From NCBI GenBank assembly GCA_002296525.1, contig DBIA01000021.1, positions 434,001-498,000 on the forward strand: a stretch of 64,000 bases of DNA, read 5' to 3'. The position numbers and the translations under genes were made by a program. The stretch's first letter is position 1; each line of letters starts with the position of its first letter. The notes beneath the pieces were generated by a model. The model saw only the letters and a list, made by a program, of their open reading frames with translations, was not told the origin of the DNA and did no database searches. Positions 1 to 8,526 of the stretch are shown here, in pieces. The stretch comes from Candidatus Neomicrothrix sp. UBA814. GTDB lineage: Bacteria > Actinomycetota > Acidimicrobiia > Acidimicrobiales > Poriferisodalaceae.

Positions 1-290
1 CCATTTCGGGCGCCCGGTCCATCGCTGTCCGTGCGTTGGGGTAGATCGGTTGCTGGCTACTTGAGGTAGTTCAGCTTCCCCCCTTTGCTGTTAGTGCCTC
101 CCCCGTGGAAAGCGGCACTAACGGTCACGCCCAGTTGGGGGTATTCAGGCCGCACCTGGTTGGCCGAAATCCCTTTCCAGACGATCGACTGAATCCTATT
201 ACCACTACTTACTAAACGCAAATTTAGTATTTCGTTATCGGTTTCCCGCTTTTTTCTGCGTTATTGCCAGGTCAGTGCTAGGCCAATGGG
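1..290. other. Intergenic/leader region at window edge, no clear gene
   Basis: I see no recognisable gene in this stretch. It contains a perfect 9-bp inverted repeat (90-98 with 114-122, 15-nt loop) and a second 7-bp inverted repeat TACTAAA/TTTAGTA (210-216 with 223-229). The second lies about 60 bases upstream of the serine hydrolase start and could be an operator. A stop-free reading on the minus strand from about 257 to 57 has no ATG and no recognisable motif, so it is not called. The region before position 1 is not visible, so the left part could be the tail of something larger. Confidence 0.5.
90..122. repeat. 9-bp perfect inverted repeat (stem-loop)
   Basis: Arms GTTAGTGCC (90-98) and GGCACTAAC (114-122) are exact reverse complements around a 15-base loop, and wobble pairs could extend the stem. 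No T-run follows on either strand, so a simple intrinsic terminator is not supported. Its role is unknown. Confidence 0.5.
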
Positions 291-1409
291 ATGGGAAACC
301 ACACTATTAACGCAGATCGAGTAAACGATCTGATCGATCGCTGCAGCAGGGAAGTAAACGACGGGCTATTACCGAGTTGCCAACTCGCGATTGGTTTTAA
401 CGGCGAAATTGTTGTTGACCACACAATTGGAGATGCGACTGAGGACACGCGCTACTGCTTCTTTTCTGCGACGAAACCGTTCGTCGCCGCGACTATCTGG
501 CAACTTGTCAGCGAAGAACTACTCGACCTAGACACTGCGGTCGCGGCTCTTATTCCAGAGTTCGGAAACAACGGAAAAGAGGCAATCACCCTTCGTCAGG
601 TGCTGTTACACACTTCTGGGTTCCCCCACGCTCCGATGGGACCCAAGGTCTGGTCATCATCCGAAAGTCGTCGTAGCAGAATGTCGGAATGGCAACTGAA
701 TTGGGAGCCGGGAACCCGCTACGAATACCACCCCACGAGCGCTCATTGGGTGCTAGCCGAACTAATCAGTGAGGTAACTGGGGAACCATATACAGATGAG
801 ATTCACAGGCGAGTAACGGACCCGTTGGGAATACCTCGGATCCTCGGACTTAGTTCAGATAATCAGGAGTTAATGGCAGAGCTCACGCTGTGTGAGGGTG
901 AGGCGAGCCCGGATGAACTTGAATCGGTATTCGGCGTAAGAGAAATGCCTCCCAGCGAGGTAACGGATGAAACGATTATTCGCTTCAATGACCCCCTTAC
1001 TCGCGAAATCGGAGTTCCGGGCGGCGGGGGCTACGGCCGTGCCGCAGACTTAGCTCGCTTCTACCAAGCGCTACTTCACAACCCGGACAACCTCTGGCAT
1101 CCATCAACTCTCGCTAATGCAACCGGACAGGTTCATAATGACTTGCCTGATCCGATGGGTGTTCCAGCCAATCGGGGTTTGGGCGTGGTTCTCGCCGGAG
1201 ATGACGGCATGAGTAACAGGAGGGGTCTCGGTCGAACAGTGTCGCCAATGGCCTTCGGCCACAACGGAGTTGGGGGACAAATCGCCTTCTGTGACCCAGA
1301 AAGTGGCTTGTCTTTCGCTTACACAACCAACGGACTCGACCGTCATCAAATTCGACAACCCAGGCGAGGCACGTCTATCGCTAGCCTGGCTGCCAATTGT
1401 GTTTCTTAG
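291..1409 (+). CDS. Serine hydrolase, class C beta-lactamase/esterase family
   Basis: This is a 372-residue member of the penicillin-binding-protein-like serine hydrolases (beta-lactamase class C fold, esterase EstB type). The nucleophile motif SxxK is at S59-K62 (SATK). A PGTRYEY segment at 140-146 is where the second catalytic motif (Tyr) normally sits, and an H-N-G triplet at 324-326 stands for the third (HTG/KTG) motif. No signal peptide is visible, so the protein is probably cytoplasmic and more likely an esterase or amidase than a drug-resistance enzyme. The substrate cannot be told from sequence. It is followed after 12 bases by an F420-type oxidoreductase and a CoA transferase on the same strand, so the three may form a small catabolic operon. 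Confidence 0.85.
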   Translation: MGNHTINADRVNDLIDRCSREVNDGLLPSCQLAIGFNGEIVVDHTIGDATEDTRYCFFSATKPFVAATIWQLVSEELLDLDTAVAALIPEFGNNGKEAITLRQVLLHTSGFPHAPMGPKVWSSSESRRSRMSEWQLNWEPGTRYEYHPTSAHWVLAELISEVTGEPYTDEIHRRVTDPLGIPRILGLSSDNQELMAELTLCEGEASPDELESVFGVREMPPSEVTDETIIRFNDPLTREIGVPGGGGYGRAADLARFYQALLHNPDNLWHPSTLANATGQVHNDLPDPMGVPANRGLGVVLAGDDGMSNRRGLGRTVSPMAFGHNGVGGQIAFCDPESGLSFAYTTNGLDRHQIRQPRRGTSIASLAANCVS

Positions 1410-1421
1410 AAAGGTTGAGCA

Positions 1422-2255
1422 ATGAAGTTCGGGTTTACCCTTCCTAATAATTTCGGGGTGACCAACCCTAAAGACGTAGTGGAACTGGGGGTTCAAGCCG
1501 AGGAACTGGGATTCGACTCGCTGTGGGTAAACCATCACGTCATCAATGTGGGCTATGTCCACGACCGTTTAGCTCAAGCTCCGTATCACGACGCTCTCAT
1601 AACTTTGACCTGGCTAGCTGCTCACACCAAAACCGCGACGTTAGGCACGAGTGTCTTGGTGATGCCGTATCTCCACCCAATGGTCTTAGCCAAGGAAATA
1701 GCCACTTTGGATCATCTTTGCGATGGGCGCATCACTCTCGGGCTTGGCGTCGGAAGCTTGCCCGAGGAAAACGAGATCTTGGGCGCTGAATACGACAACC
1801 GCGGGCAATACAGTAATGAATTTATTGAGGTTCTTCGTCAGCTATGGACCCAAGACGAGGCAACCTTCAGCGGCAAATACTGGAACTTTGAAGCTGTCGT
1901 TACTTCACCCAAACCACTACAAAAGCCTCATCCTCCTATGGTTATTGGGGGCAATCGAGCCGCTGCGTTAAAGCGAGTTGCGCATCTTGGAGATGGGTGG
2001 CATCCCCTCGGCCTTTCCCCGGAGAGCCTGAGCAAACGACTAGCCCAGATACGGCAAGAAGCTGCGTCCATCGGACGAAATCTTAAGAATTTCCCTATTC
2101 AGGTTCGTCGCGACTTTCAAGGCGTCGACAGAGATCTAATAGAAGCTTACGGCAAGGTCGGTGTTACAGATCTGGTGCTTTCATGTAACACCGGAGAGGT
2201 AACGGAGATTTCCAAGACACTCGATTCGTTTGCCAAAGACTTTATTCAACCATGA
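1422..2255 (+). CDS. LLM-class (luciferase-like) F420-dependent oxidoreductase
   Basis: This 277-residue TIM-barrel protein belongs to the luciferase-like monooxygenase superfamily. It begins MKFGFTLPNNFG and carries the usual segments of the F420-dependent actinobacterial branch: an AEELGFDSLWVNHH helix near 26-39, GTSVLVMPYLHP around 75-86, ITLGLGVGS near 104-112 and KPHPPMVIGGN near 168-178. The last two are typical of cofactor and phosphate binding. The substrate is unknown. An AAAGG ribosome-binding site precedes the ATG. Its stop overlaps the start of the CoA transferase (ATGA), suggesting translational coupling and a shared acyl-CoA or xenobiotic pathway. Use of FMN cannot be excluded. 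Confidence 0.85.
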   Translation: MKFGFTLPNNFGVTNPKDVVELGVQAEELGFDSLWVNHHVINVGYVHDRLAQAPYHDALITLTWLAAHTKTATLGTSVLVMPYLHPMVLAKEIATLDHLCDGRITLGLGVGSLPEENEILGAEYDNRGQYSNEFIEVLRQLWTQDEATFSGKYWNFEAVVTSPKPLQKPHPPMVIGGNRAAALKRVAHLGDGWHPLGLSPESLSKRLAQIRQEAASIGRNLKNFPIQVRRDFQGVDRDLIEAYGKVGVTDLVLSCNTGEVTEISKTLDSFAKDFIQP

Positions 2256-4591
2256 GGCCCCTCTCTGGTTTGCGGGTAATTGACTTAACCGATGACTCCG
2301 GCAGGTTCGCGACCAAATTGCTGACCGAGTTTGGGGCAGACGTTGTTCGCATCACTAACGAAGGGTCCGCTGGGCGGCCTATGAGGGATGCGGATGGAGG
2401 CGTACTCGATTGGTGGTACGACGGGGGCAAAGATAAACATTTTATTGACCTAGCCACTGACGCTGGACAACGAAAATACCGTGACCTGGCCATCTCTGCT
2501 GATCTGATAATCGAGACTCGAGCACCCGGCGAGTTATCAAAATTAGGTTTAGATCACGGCGATCTCGTTGCTCTTAACTCGCGACTCGTTCAAGTATCGA
2601 TCACTCCTTTTGGCAGAACCGGTGAGAGGTCGAACTGGGTCGGCTCAGATCTAACTGCGGCGGCGTTAGGAGGGTTTCTGTCCGTAGGAGGGTTGCCTGA
2701 CAAGCCTCTGAACGTCTGGGGCCGACAAGCCTACAATTACGCCGGATTCATGGGTTCGCTGTGTGCGCTCGCTGGGGTGTTCAAAGCTCGGAGAGATGAC
2801 GCGGGCCAACATTTCGACATATCGATTCATGAGACGTTGAGTGGTTCCGTTGAGAATCTCTTGATGCAGTGGTTCTTCGACGATGTCTTACCTCTTCCAA
2901 AAATCGCTCCTCGCCAGGGCGCGCTTCATTGGCTGCGCGCTTACGACCTTGCTGAATGTCGCGACGGACACATGATGATCACGCTTACACCTACTCCAGA
3001 CAACGCGTTTCAAATGATGGTGGATGACGACTTCGAGGAGGGCCGCAACTGGTTGGGTTACAACGTCGAGGAGGTGTTGGAACAAATCGATGACGCTATG
3101 GATTCGATGAGGGCATGGGTGCGTAACTACGACGCAATGGATTTATGGGAAAAGGCACAGAAACGGCATGTCGCCATAGGAGCCGTACATGACATTGAGC
3201 AAGCGTGTGCCAGCCCTCAGTTCGAACATCGAGAGTTCTTTTCGAAGATTGGGTCCTCTTCAGTTCGACAGCCTGGGCGCTTGGTCAGGTTTTCCGAGAC
3301 ACCGTCTCTTCCGCCTCAGCCACCCAAGACGACTGAAACACCGATTGATGTAATCGTAAAACGTTGGTCCGAACAGAAACCAATGAAGGTTGATGATCTC
3401 TCAGGCCAAAGTGGCGGCGGGCTTCCTCTCGAAGGTCTCCGTGTTTTGGATTTGACTTGGGTGCTAGCGGGCCCGTTCGCGACGCGAATGCTCGGTGATC
3501 TGGGCGCCGACATAATTCGGGTGCAGAATGAAGAACACAGCACCCTGGTAAATCGTCCTGACTATCCCTATTACTTTGTGTGGGGTCGCAGTAAGCGAAG
3601 TGTCAGCCTGGACATGAAACATCCTGAGGCCCTAAACGCAATCAGAAAACTGATCGAGAACTGCGACGTCTTGATTGAGAACTACAGCGCAGGAGTCCTA
3701 GATAGTTGGGGGTTGGACTGGGAGACCGTCAAAAAGTGGAACCCGCGTTTGGTCTACATCTCTATGTCTGGTTGTGGGCACGATGGACCTTGGAGTCATG
3801 TCATTTCTTATGCTCCGACCGTACACGCCATTTGCGGCATTACTCATCTCACCAATTTCGCTGATCGTGGAGACATCGGTCCGGGTTTCTCTCTTAACGA
3901 TCATCTTGCAGGGTTTGCAGCGGCGAGCTCGATAATGGCCGCTTTGCTTGCCCGCGATCAGTCCGGAGTAGGGCAACACATTGACATGGCACAGCTAGAG
4001 GTCGGGACTTACAGCATCGGTCCCGCTGCCCTTGACTGGCTTTCCAATGGAGTAGTTGCTCAACCAAATGGAAACTGTGACGGTCTGCAGGACCATGTTC
4101 CGAATGAGGTGTACGAGTGCGTCGACGGTTTCGTTGCAATAACTGCGACTAGTGATGCGGAATGGATCCAGCTATGCGATTTGGTTAGCAACGACGAGCT
4201 AAAAGTTTACAAAACCGAAGAGCAGCGTAGATCTGGGCGCGACGAAATCAATCGGGTACTAGCAGACTGGGTAGCGCCCATGAGGGGCTCAGACGTTGAA
4301 CAGCTTTTGCAATCGGTAAAAGTTCCCGTAGGGCAAGTACAAGACGCAAGGCGCCTATTTACAGAAGATCCTCAACTAGCTGACCGAGAGTTTTGGCGAG
4401 AAATTGAACATTCAATCTTCGGGCAACGAAACGTTGACACGTTTCCTGCGTTGCTTGACGGGATTCGACCACCCACCAATCTGTTATCTCCCGCTTATTT
4501 AGGCGAACACAATTTTGAGGTCTGGGGTGAGCTCGCAGGCCTAGGAATCGAAGCGGTAGCAGATGGAATCGGGAAAGGTTTATTCAGCTAA
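2252..4591 (+). CDS. Double-length CaiB/BaiF-family (class III) CoA transferase
   Basis: At 779 residues this is twice the usual length of about 400. It consists of two class III CoA-transferase units in tandem, roughly 1-375 and 388-770. Both begin with the family's 'LxGLRVxDLT' strand, and the second has the typical AGPFATRMLGDLGAD helix. Such enzymes move CoA between a donor acyl-CoA and an acid. In formyl-CoA transferase the CoA-accepting residue is an Asp five residues after the Asp of GQxxD. Here both units have Glu at that spot (E194 and E583). The protein resembles 'CoA transferase' fusions in actinobacterial lipid or steroid catabolism. One half may be structural, as the first lacks the conserved AGP motif. 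It overlaps the upstream gene by 4 bases. Confidence 0.85.
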   Translation: MRPLSGLRVIDLTDDSGRFATKLLTEFGADVVRITNEGSAGRPMRDADGGVLDWWYDGGKDKHFIDLATDAGQRKYRDLAISADLIIETRAPGELSKLGLDHGDLVALNSRLVQVSITPFGRTGERSNWVGSDLTAAALGGFLSVGGLPDKPLNVWGRQAYNYAGFMGSLCALAGVFKARRDDAGQHFDISIHETLSGSVENLLMQWFFDDVLPLPKIAPRQGALHWLRAYDLAECRDGHMMITLTPTPDNAFQMMVDDDFEEGRNWLGYNVEEVLEQIDDAMDSMRAWVRNYDAMDLWEKAQKRHVAIGAVHDIEQACASPQFEHREFFSKIGSSSVRQPGRLVRFSETPSLPPQPPKTTETPIDVIVKRWSEQKPMKVDDLSGQSGGGLPLEGLRVLDLTWVLAGPFATRMLGDLGADIIRVQNEEHSTLVNRPDYPYYFVWGRSKRSVSLDMKHPEALNAIRKLIENCDVLIENYSAGVLDSWGLDWETVKKWNPRLVYISMSGCGHDGPWSHVISYAPTVHAICGITHLTNFADRGDIGPGFSLNDHLAGFAAASSIMAALLARDQSGVGQHIDMAQLEVGTYSIGPAALDWLSNGVVAQPNGNCDGLQDHVPNEVYECVDGFVAITATSDAEWIQLCDLVSNDELKVYKTEEQRRSGRDEINRVLADWVAPMRGSDVEQLLQSVKVPVGQVQDARRLFTEDPQLADREFWREIEHSIFGQRNVDTFPALLDGIRPPTNLLSPAYLGEHNFEVWGELAGLGIEAVADGIGKGLFS

Positions 4592-4606
4592 CAACTTCTC
4601 ATGTCG

Positions 4607-5776
4607 TTATTTGACATCTACCCAGCCAACGACCCTCTTCACTAGAACTTCAATAAAATCGCCATCTCTGCTTTCCACTTCAGTGTCTAGTAGGTCATCT
4701 CCAGCAACCATGCGGTGAGCCAAGATGGCTTTAGAGGTAGAGACATCTTCGATCAATTCTTCATATGAATAACCGTTGACACCCGCATCGACAAGGCCCT
4801 GATGATAACGCTGAAGCATCATCTCTTCCTCCACACGGTGATGTGGCTCTAGGGCGGTAGTGATGAAATAAGCGACTTCCCAACCGGGCCGCCCCCAAGC
4901 TAACCCCTGCCAATCAAGCACAACCGTTTCACCATTAGAACGGAACATCAGGTTGTCGAGGCGGTAGTCCCCATGGCACAGAGTCCAGGGGTCGCGTTCC
5001 ATCTGGGAACATAGCTCAGGCAATTGTTCCTGAACCTCGTCCATCTTTTGGACTACTTGTTCTCCGATCAGAGCACCAAACCGGTCAACAAAGTCACTCC
5101 TGTTACGCCGGTAACTGGCCTGCACAACTTTGGGAAGGTGCCCAATGCTCCAGATGATGGGGTGAGAGTCGCGCCGCTCGGAGTTGCACCAATTATGCGC
5201 ATGGAAGCGCGCTAACAGGTCAAGTCCATTGAGAGCGTCATCAATGGAACCGCCTTCTATCTGGCTAGGCGGCCTTGCATCATGAATATCTTCCATAACC
5301 AGTAGGTATCTACGCGGAGACTTTCCCCCAATTAGAAGAAGAAGATTGAGTAACTTGCTGACGGCAAAAACCGGCAGTTTTCCAAAAAGATAAACAAAAA
5401 GGGTCTCAAGCCACGGCGCAGGGTTGGCGTCATAATCTGCGTAAATGAACTGAGGTGTCGGCATACCCAGCTCGTGGGTCATTTCGCGGTAGACCCTAAT
5501 CTCCCTCTCGTAGACTGCTAACGCTTCACCGAGGGAACGATTCTTCACCACTTTCGATGGAATTTTAACTATGACAGAATCTGGGGCATCTGTTGTGCCT
5601 CGCCAAGTGAGCGAGCAGCGATATAGCTCTCCTAAGAAACCGATACCTTCTCCAATGACCTCACGTTTGACTTCGGTCACCATCCCGCCGTATCGGGGAC
5701 CGATAGTGGTGCTGAACCACTGAGCATCAAACTCGTCTGCTATTTGAGGAATGTGATGTTTATCTCGTCGCGCCAT
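4607..5776 (-). CDS. APH-fold phosphotransferase family protein (kinase-like)
   Basis: This 389-residue protein has the aminoglycoside phosphotransferase/choline kinase-like fold. Visible motifs are the ATP-contacting Lys in VIVKIP (K71), the catalytic loop CHGDYRLDN (H268, D270, N275) and the metal-binding VLDWQ (D288). Proteins of this type with unknown substrates are abundant in actinobacterial and mycobacterial lipid-degradation loci and are often wrongly called antibiotic-resistance genes. The gene is convergent with the CoA transferase, with only 15 bases between them. A second, different member of the family lies at 9819-10844. Confidence 0.8.
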   Translation of the reverse strand: MARRDKHHIPQIADEFDAQWFSTTIGPRYGGMVTEVKREVIGEGIGFLGELYRCSLTWRGTTDAPDSVIVKIPSKVVKNRSLGEALAVYEREIRVYREMTHELGMPTPQFIYADYDANPAPWLETLFVYLFGKLPVFAVSKLLNLLLLIGGKSPRRYLLVMEDIHDARPPSQIEGGSIDDALNGLDLLARFHAHNWCNSERRDSHPIIWSIGHLPKVVQASYRRNRSDFVDRFGALIGEQVVQKMDEVQEQLPELCSQMERDPWTLCHGDYRLDNLMFRSNGETVVLDWQGLAWGRPGWEVAYFITTALEPHHRVEEEMMLQRYHQGLVDAGVNGYSYEELIEDVSTSKAILAHRMVAGDDLLDTEVESRDGDFIEVLVKRVVGWVDVK

Positions 5777-5800
5777 GTGGAGATTCTTACTCAGTCCAAA

Positions 5801-6310
5801 CTAACTAGCGACCTCTGCGCTATTGCCGACCATTCGAAGTACTTCGTCCGAAACTATCCGATCCTCAGTTACTCGATCATGAAGACCCTTTTCTAAGGCG
5901 ACATGTGACGAAGTCACGATCTGCGAGGTTGCTAGCGCAATATGGGCTCGATTGTCTCCGCGACGTTGTCGATCGGTCACAAGGGCGGCAGTACAGGCAA
6001 CTCCAGCCGTCGGCAGACTTCCTTCTGTTAGCTGCTCAGCGCGACGTTGACAGGCGAGCGCCATTCTCTCGGCTACTTCAAGCGACACGGCTTGCTCAGG
6101 CGCATATCCGAGTAAGTCCGACAACGCCGAAAACGAATATGGAACCTGGGCTTCAAGGACCGTTCTCGATGCCCCTGGTACCAACAGCAAATCTGAAATG
6201 GACGCTACGCCACCCCCCGAGACAGCTATCACCACCATTAGAGGCGAGTCGTGAATTTGGTCAATTAACTGCAACCGCTCGGTGGTGGTCATCGGAGCTG
6301 GTGAAGGCAT
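5801..6310 (-). CDS. CinA C-terminal-like domain protein (PncC-related)
   Basis: This 169-residue protein resembles the C-terminal deamidase domain of CinA/PncC, which hydrolyses nicotinamide mononucleotide. Matching parts are an LLxVPGASRTVLEAQVPYS stretch near 42-60, an AVSLEVAERMA helix near 74-84 and an ALATSQIV segment near 124-131. The usual ESCTGG motif is replaced by AVSGGG (29-34), as in divergent CinA-like domains fused to nucleotidyltransferases in other organisms, so NMN deamidase activity is not assured. Its start codon directly follows the stop of the upstream aminotransferase with no spacer, indicating coupled translation. Confidence 0.7.
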   Translation of the reverse strand: MPSPAPMTTTERLQLIDQIHDSPLMVVIAVSGGGVASISDLLLVPGASRTVLEAQVPYSFSALSDLLGYAPEQAVSLEVAERMALACQRRAEQLTEGSLPTAGVACTAALVTDRQRRGDNRAHIALATSQIVTSSHVALEKGLHDRVTEDRIVSDEVLRMVGNSAEVAS

Positions 6311-7489
6311 CTATCTCCTCGATTCGCTCAGGATATTTGCGGCGGCTTCCAGGCCACCACTACCAATTGGAATACCGCAAGATCTTAAGGCGGCTTCTAT
6401 TGCCCCAAGAGCCCCCATGATCATCGGCGCATTCAAATCGCCAAGGTGTCCTATACGAAAAGCAGTACCGGCGAGGGGTCCAATTCCCGAGCCCATCGTG
6501 ACATCGAAGCGCTCTCGAGCAACCTGCAACACTTGGTTCGCATCATGCTCACCGATTAGTCGGACACAGGTAACACTGTTGGAGCGTTCATGTTCGTTCA
6601 CAGCGTTGAAATCGAGTGCTCCAGCACAACTCCAAGCTTGGACCGCCGCTCGAACGGCATCAGCTATGAGTTGATGACGAGTCGTTACGGCGTCGATGCC
6701 GCCCTCCTCGTCAATCATGCTCAAAGCTTCTCGCAAGCCAAAGATGTGATGTATTGGCGGGGTGCCACAAAACATTCGATATCCCTCAGCCTCGAGCCGG
6801 CGTCTCCAATCCCAGTAAAAGCGTTGTCGGGAATTCCGGTAGGCAGCTGCTACCGCCCGCTCGCTGATGCCGGTGAAAGCGAGACCAACTGGCATCATTA
6901 GTCCCTTTTGACTCACCGCTAGGCAGGCGTCCAGCTTCATTTCGTCTACATAAAGCGGAGTGCACCCAAACGACGCTATTGAGTCGACAACCAATAGAGC
7001 TTCATGGTCTAAGTCATCTAGCACCGCCCTGACCGCCTCCAGGTCTGTAGTCACGCCGGTTGAGGTTTCTGTATGAGCTAATAAAACGCCCTCGATTCGT
7101 TTGCCGTCTTCGCTGGACAATGCTTCGTGAAGGGCGTCAGGATTCACACCCTGCTGCCATCCAGTCTCAAACCATTGCACGTTTAAGCCGTGGGCTTCAC
7201 ACATCTCTCCCCACCTGTGGCTGAAATGACCGCTATCGCATAGAAGTACTGAGGCGCCAATATCGAAGAGGTTGGTAACAGTTGCCTCCCAAGCGCCGTG
7301 ACCTGTGCTGGTGTATCCGATCAGCGGTCCGGGGCTTGCCATGTGCCGACTCAAGTCCTCTAACGAGGTATCAAGCAACTGCGAAAATTGTTCAGTGCCA
7401 AAATCAATCGCCGGTCGCGCCATAGCGCGAAGAATGCGTTCAGGAATATTGGTTGGTCCGGGATTTTGTATGAAGGTGCGACCGCTCAC
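6311..7489 (-). CDS. Class V aminotransferase, serine/alanine-glyoxylate type
   Basis: This 392-residue PLP enzyme of the serine-glyoxylate/alanine-glyoxylate aminotransferase group begins with the typical 'NPGPTNIPERIL' N-terminus (9-20). An STGHGAWEA segment (61-69) binds the cofactor phosphate, D169 in LLVVDS contacts the pyridine nitrogen, and K195 in AVSQKGLM forms the Schiff base. Family members transfer an amino group from serine, alanine or aspartate to glyoxylate; which donor is used here cannot be told. A glycerate kinase elsewhere in the window (40282-41283) would fit a serine/glyoxylate route, but the two are far apart. It is directly followed by the CinA-like gene. Confidence 0.85.
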   Translation of the reverse strand: MSGRTFIQNPGPTNIPERILRAMARPAIDFGTEQFSQLLDTSLEDLSRHMASPGPLIGYTSTGHGAWEATVTNLFDIGASVLLCDSGHFSHRWGEMCEAHGLNVQWFETGWQQGVNPDALHEALSSEDGKRIEGVLLAHTETSTGVTTDLEAVRAVLDDLDHEALLVVDSIASFGCTPLYVDEMKLDACLAVSQKGLMMPVGLAFTGISERAVAAAYRNSRQRFYWDWRRRLEAEGYRMFCGTPPIHHIFGLREALSMIDEEGGIDAVTTRHQLIADAVRAAVQAWSCAGALDFNAVNEHERSNSVTCVRLIGEHDANQVLQVARERFDVTMGSGIGPLAGTAFRIGHLGDLNAPMIMGALGAIEAALRSCGIPIGSGGLEAAANILSESRR

Positions 7490-7595
7490 TGTTTTGAAGG
7501 TATCCGTATTTCAGAGTGGACGCGCGCTACCCCAGGGTTGTTCTAGCTACTTCAGAAGGTCAATACGAGCCGTAGAGACTGGTCTTAACTTAGGT

Positions 7596-8426
7596 CTATC
7601 GACCCGAAAATTTTGGTTCTCGCTTGTCAACGAACGCTTTAACCGCTTCTTTGTGGTCTTGTGTTTGTCCACAGTGAATATGGTGAGCTGCTTCCATATC
7701 GAGACACTCTCCCATTTCACCGTTGACGGCCCTGTTCAGGTTTTCTTTCATGTATCTGTAGGCAACCGTTGGTCCTTGGGCCAATCTCCGGGCAATTGAG
7801 GTCGCTTCATCCTGTAGAGATTCTTCAGCGAAGATTCCATTGACTAGCCCCAACTTTTCGGCTTCTTGCATATCAACTTTCTCTGACAGGAAATACAACT
7901 CGCGAGCTTTCGCAGAGCCGATGAGACGGCTCATAAAGTAGGTCCCACCGTAGTCACCACTGAATCCAACTCGAGCAAACGCCGTGGTCATAATTGCATT
8001 AGGTGACGCGTATCTCAGATCGCACGACAGGGCTATCGACAAACCGGCACCCGCAGCCGGACCTGGGAGCACCGCAATAGTTGGTTTAGGCAATTCGTAT
8101 AGCTTGCCGGCTGTGTCTCGTTGATCTCGTCGTTGCAAGTGGACTCGAGCGTCGTATTGGAGCACGCTATCGCCTCCTTCACCCCCAGCTTCTGCCATTC
8201 CTTTCACGTCGCCGCCAGCACAAAATGCGCCACCAGCCCCGGTAAGCAGGACAGCGCCTACGTCACTTGCTGTCTCTGCATCGGATAGTGAAGCAACTAA
8301 TCCCTTGAGCATCGCGGCGGACATTGCATTTCTTCTTTCCGGACGGTTGAGCGTAATTGTCATTACTCCCTCGTCAACCTCGGATCGAATATCGTCAGTT
8401 CCGGTGTCGAAGATGCGGTCGGACAT
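7596..8426 (-). CDS. Enoyl-CoA hydratase/isomerase family protein (PaaG-like)
   Basis: This 276-residue crotonase-fold protein has oxyanion-hole segments at GAFCAGGDVK (66-75) and GPAAGAGL (122-129). The two catalytic Glu of classical enoyl-CoA hydratase are missing: the first site is Ser/Ile in GLSIAL and the second region reads FSGDYGGTYFMSRLIG (155-170). The Asp at 158 aligns with the Asp of PaaG-type isomerases (IPDAGGTYFLPRLVG). It is therefore more likely an enoyl-CoA isomerase or oxepin-CoA-type isomerase than a simple hydratase. It stands among other acyl-CoA genes on the same strand. A UUCG-type hairpin lies between it and the upstream HtrA gene. Confidence 0.85.
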   Translation of the reverse strand: MSDRIFDTGTDDIRSEVDEGVMTITLNRPERRNAMSAAMLKGLVASLSDAETASDVGAVLLTGAGGAFCAGGDVKGMAEAGGEGGDSVLQYDARVHLQRRDQRDTAGKLYELPKPTIAVLPGPAAGAGLSIALSCDLRYASPNAIMTTAFARVGFSGDYGGTYFMSRLIGSAKARELYFLSEKVDMQEAEKLGLVNGIFAEESLQDEATSIARRLAQGPTVAYRYMKENLNRAVNGEMGECLDMEAAHHIHCGQTQDHKEAVKAFVDKREPKFSGR

Positions 8427-8462
8427 GATTTCTCCATCTGTCTGTTTATTCGTGTGTTCTTC

Positions 8463-8478
8463 CGATACCGAAGTATCG
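8463..8478 (-). terminator. Hairpin with CUUCGG tetraloop, possible terminator or processing site
   Basis: On the minus strand this reads CGATAC-TTCG-GTATCG, a perfect 6-bp stem closed by the very stable C(UUCG)G tetraloop. It lies 48 bases past the end of the HtrA gene and 37 bases before the enoyl-CoA hydratase/isomerase start. No U-run follows, so it may mark 3' ends or act as an operator instead. Confidence 0.35.
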
Positions 8479-8526
8479 CGAAATTTTGGATCCCACGTCG
8501 GACGATCACGTTACGAGGGGAAATGA

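Noticed and set aside
57..257. Stop-free minus-strand reading of about 66 codons in the first 290 bases
   Set aside because: It has no ATG, only internal TTG/GTG, no recognisable motif and a stem-loop inside it; not enough to call a gene or remnant.
4607..5776. Antibiotic-resistance phosphotransferase
   Set aside because: The APH-fold motifs are present, but the surroundings and sequence fit the acyl-CoA-linked kinase-like families; no resistance context is seen.
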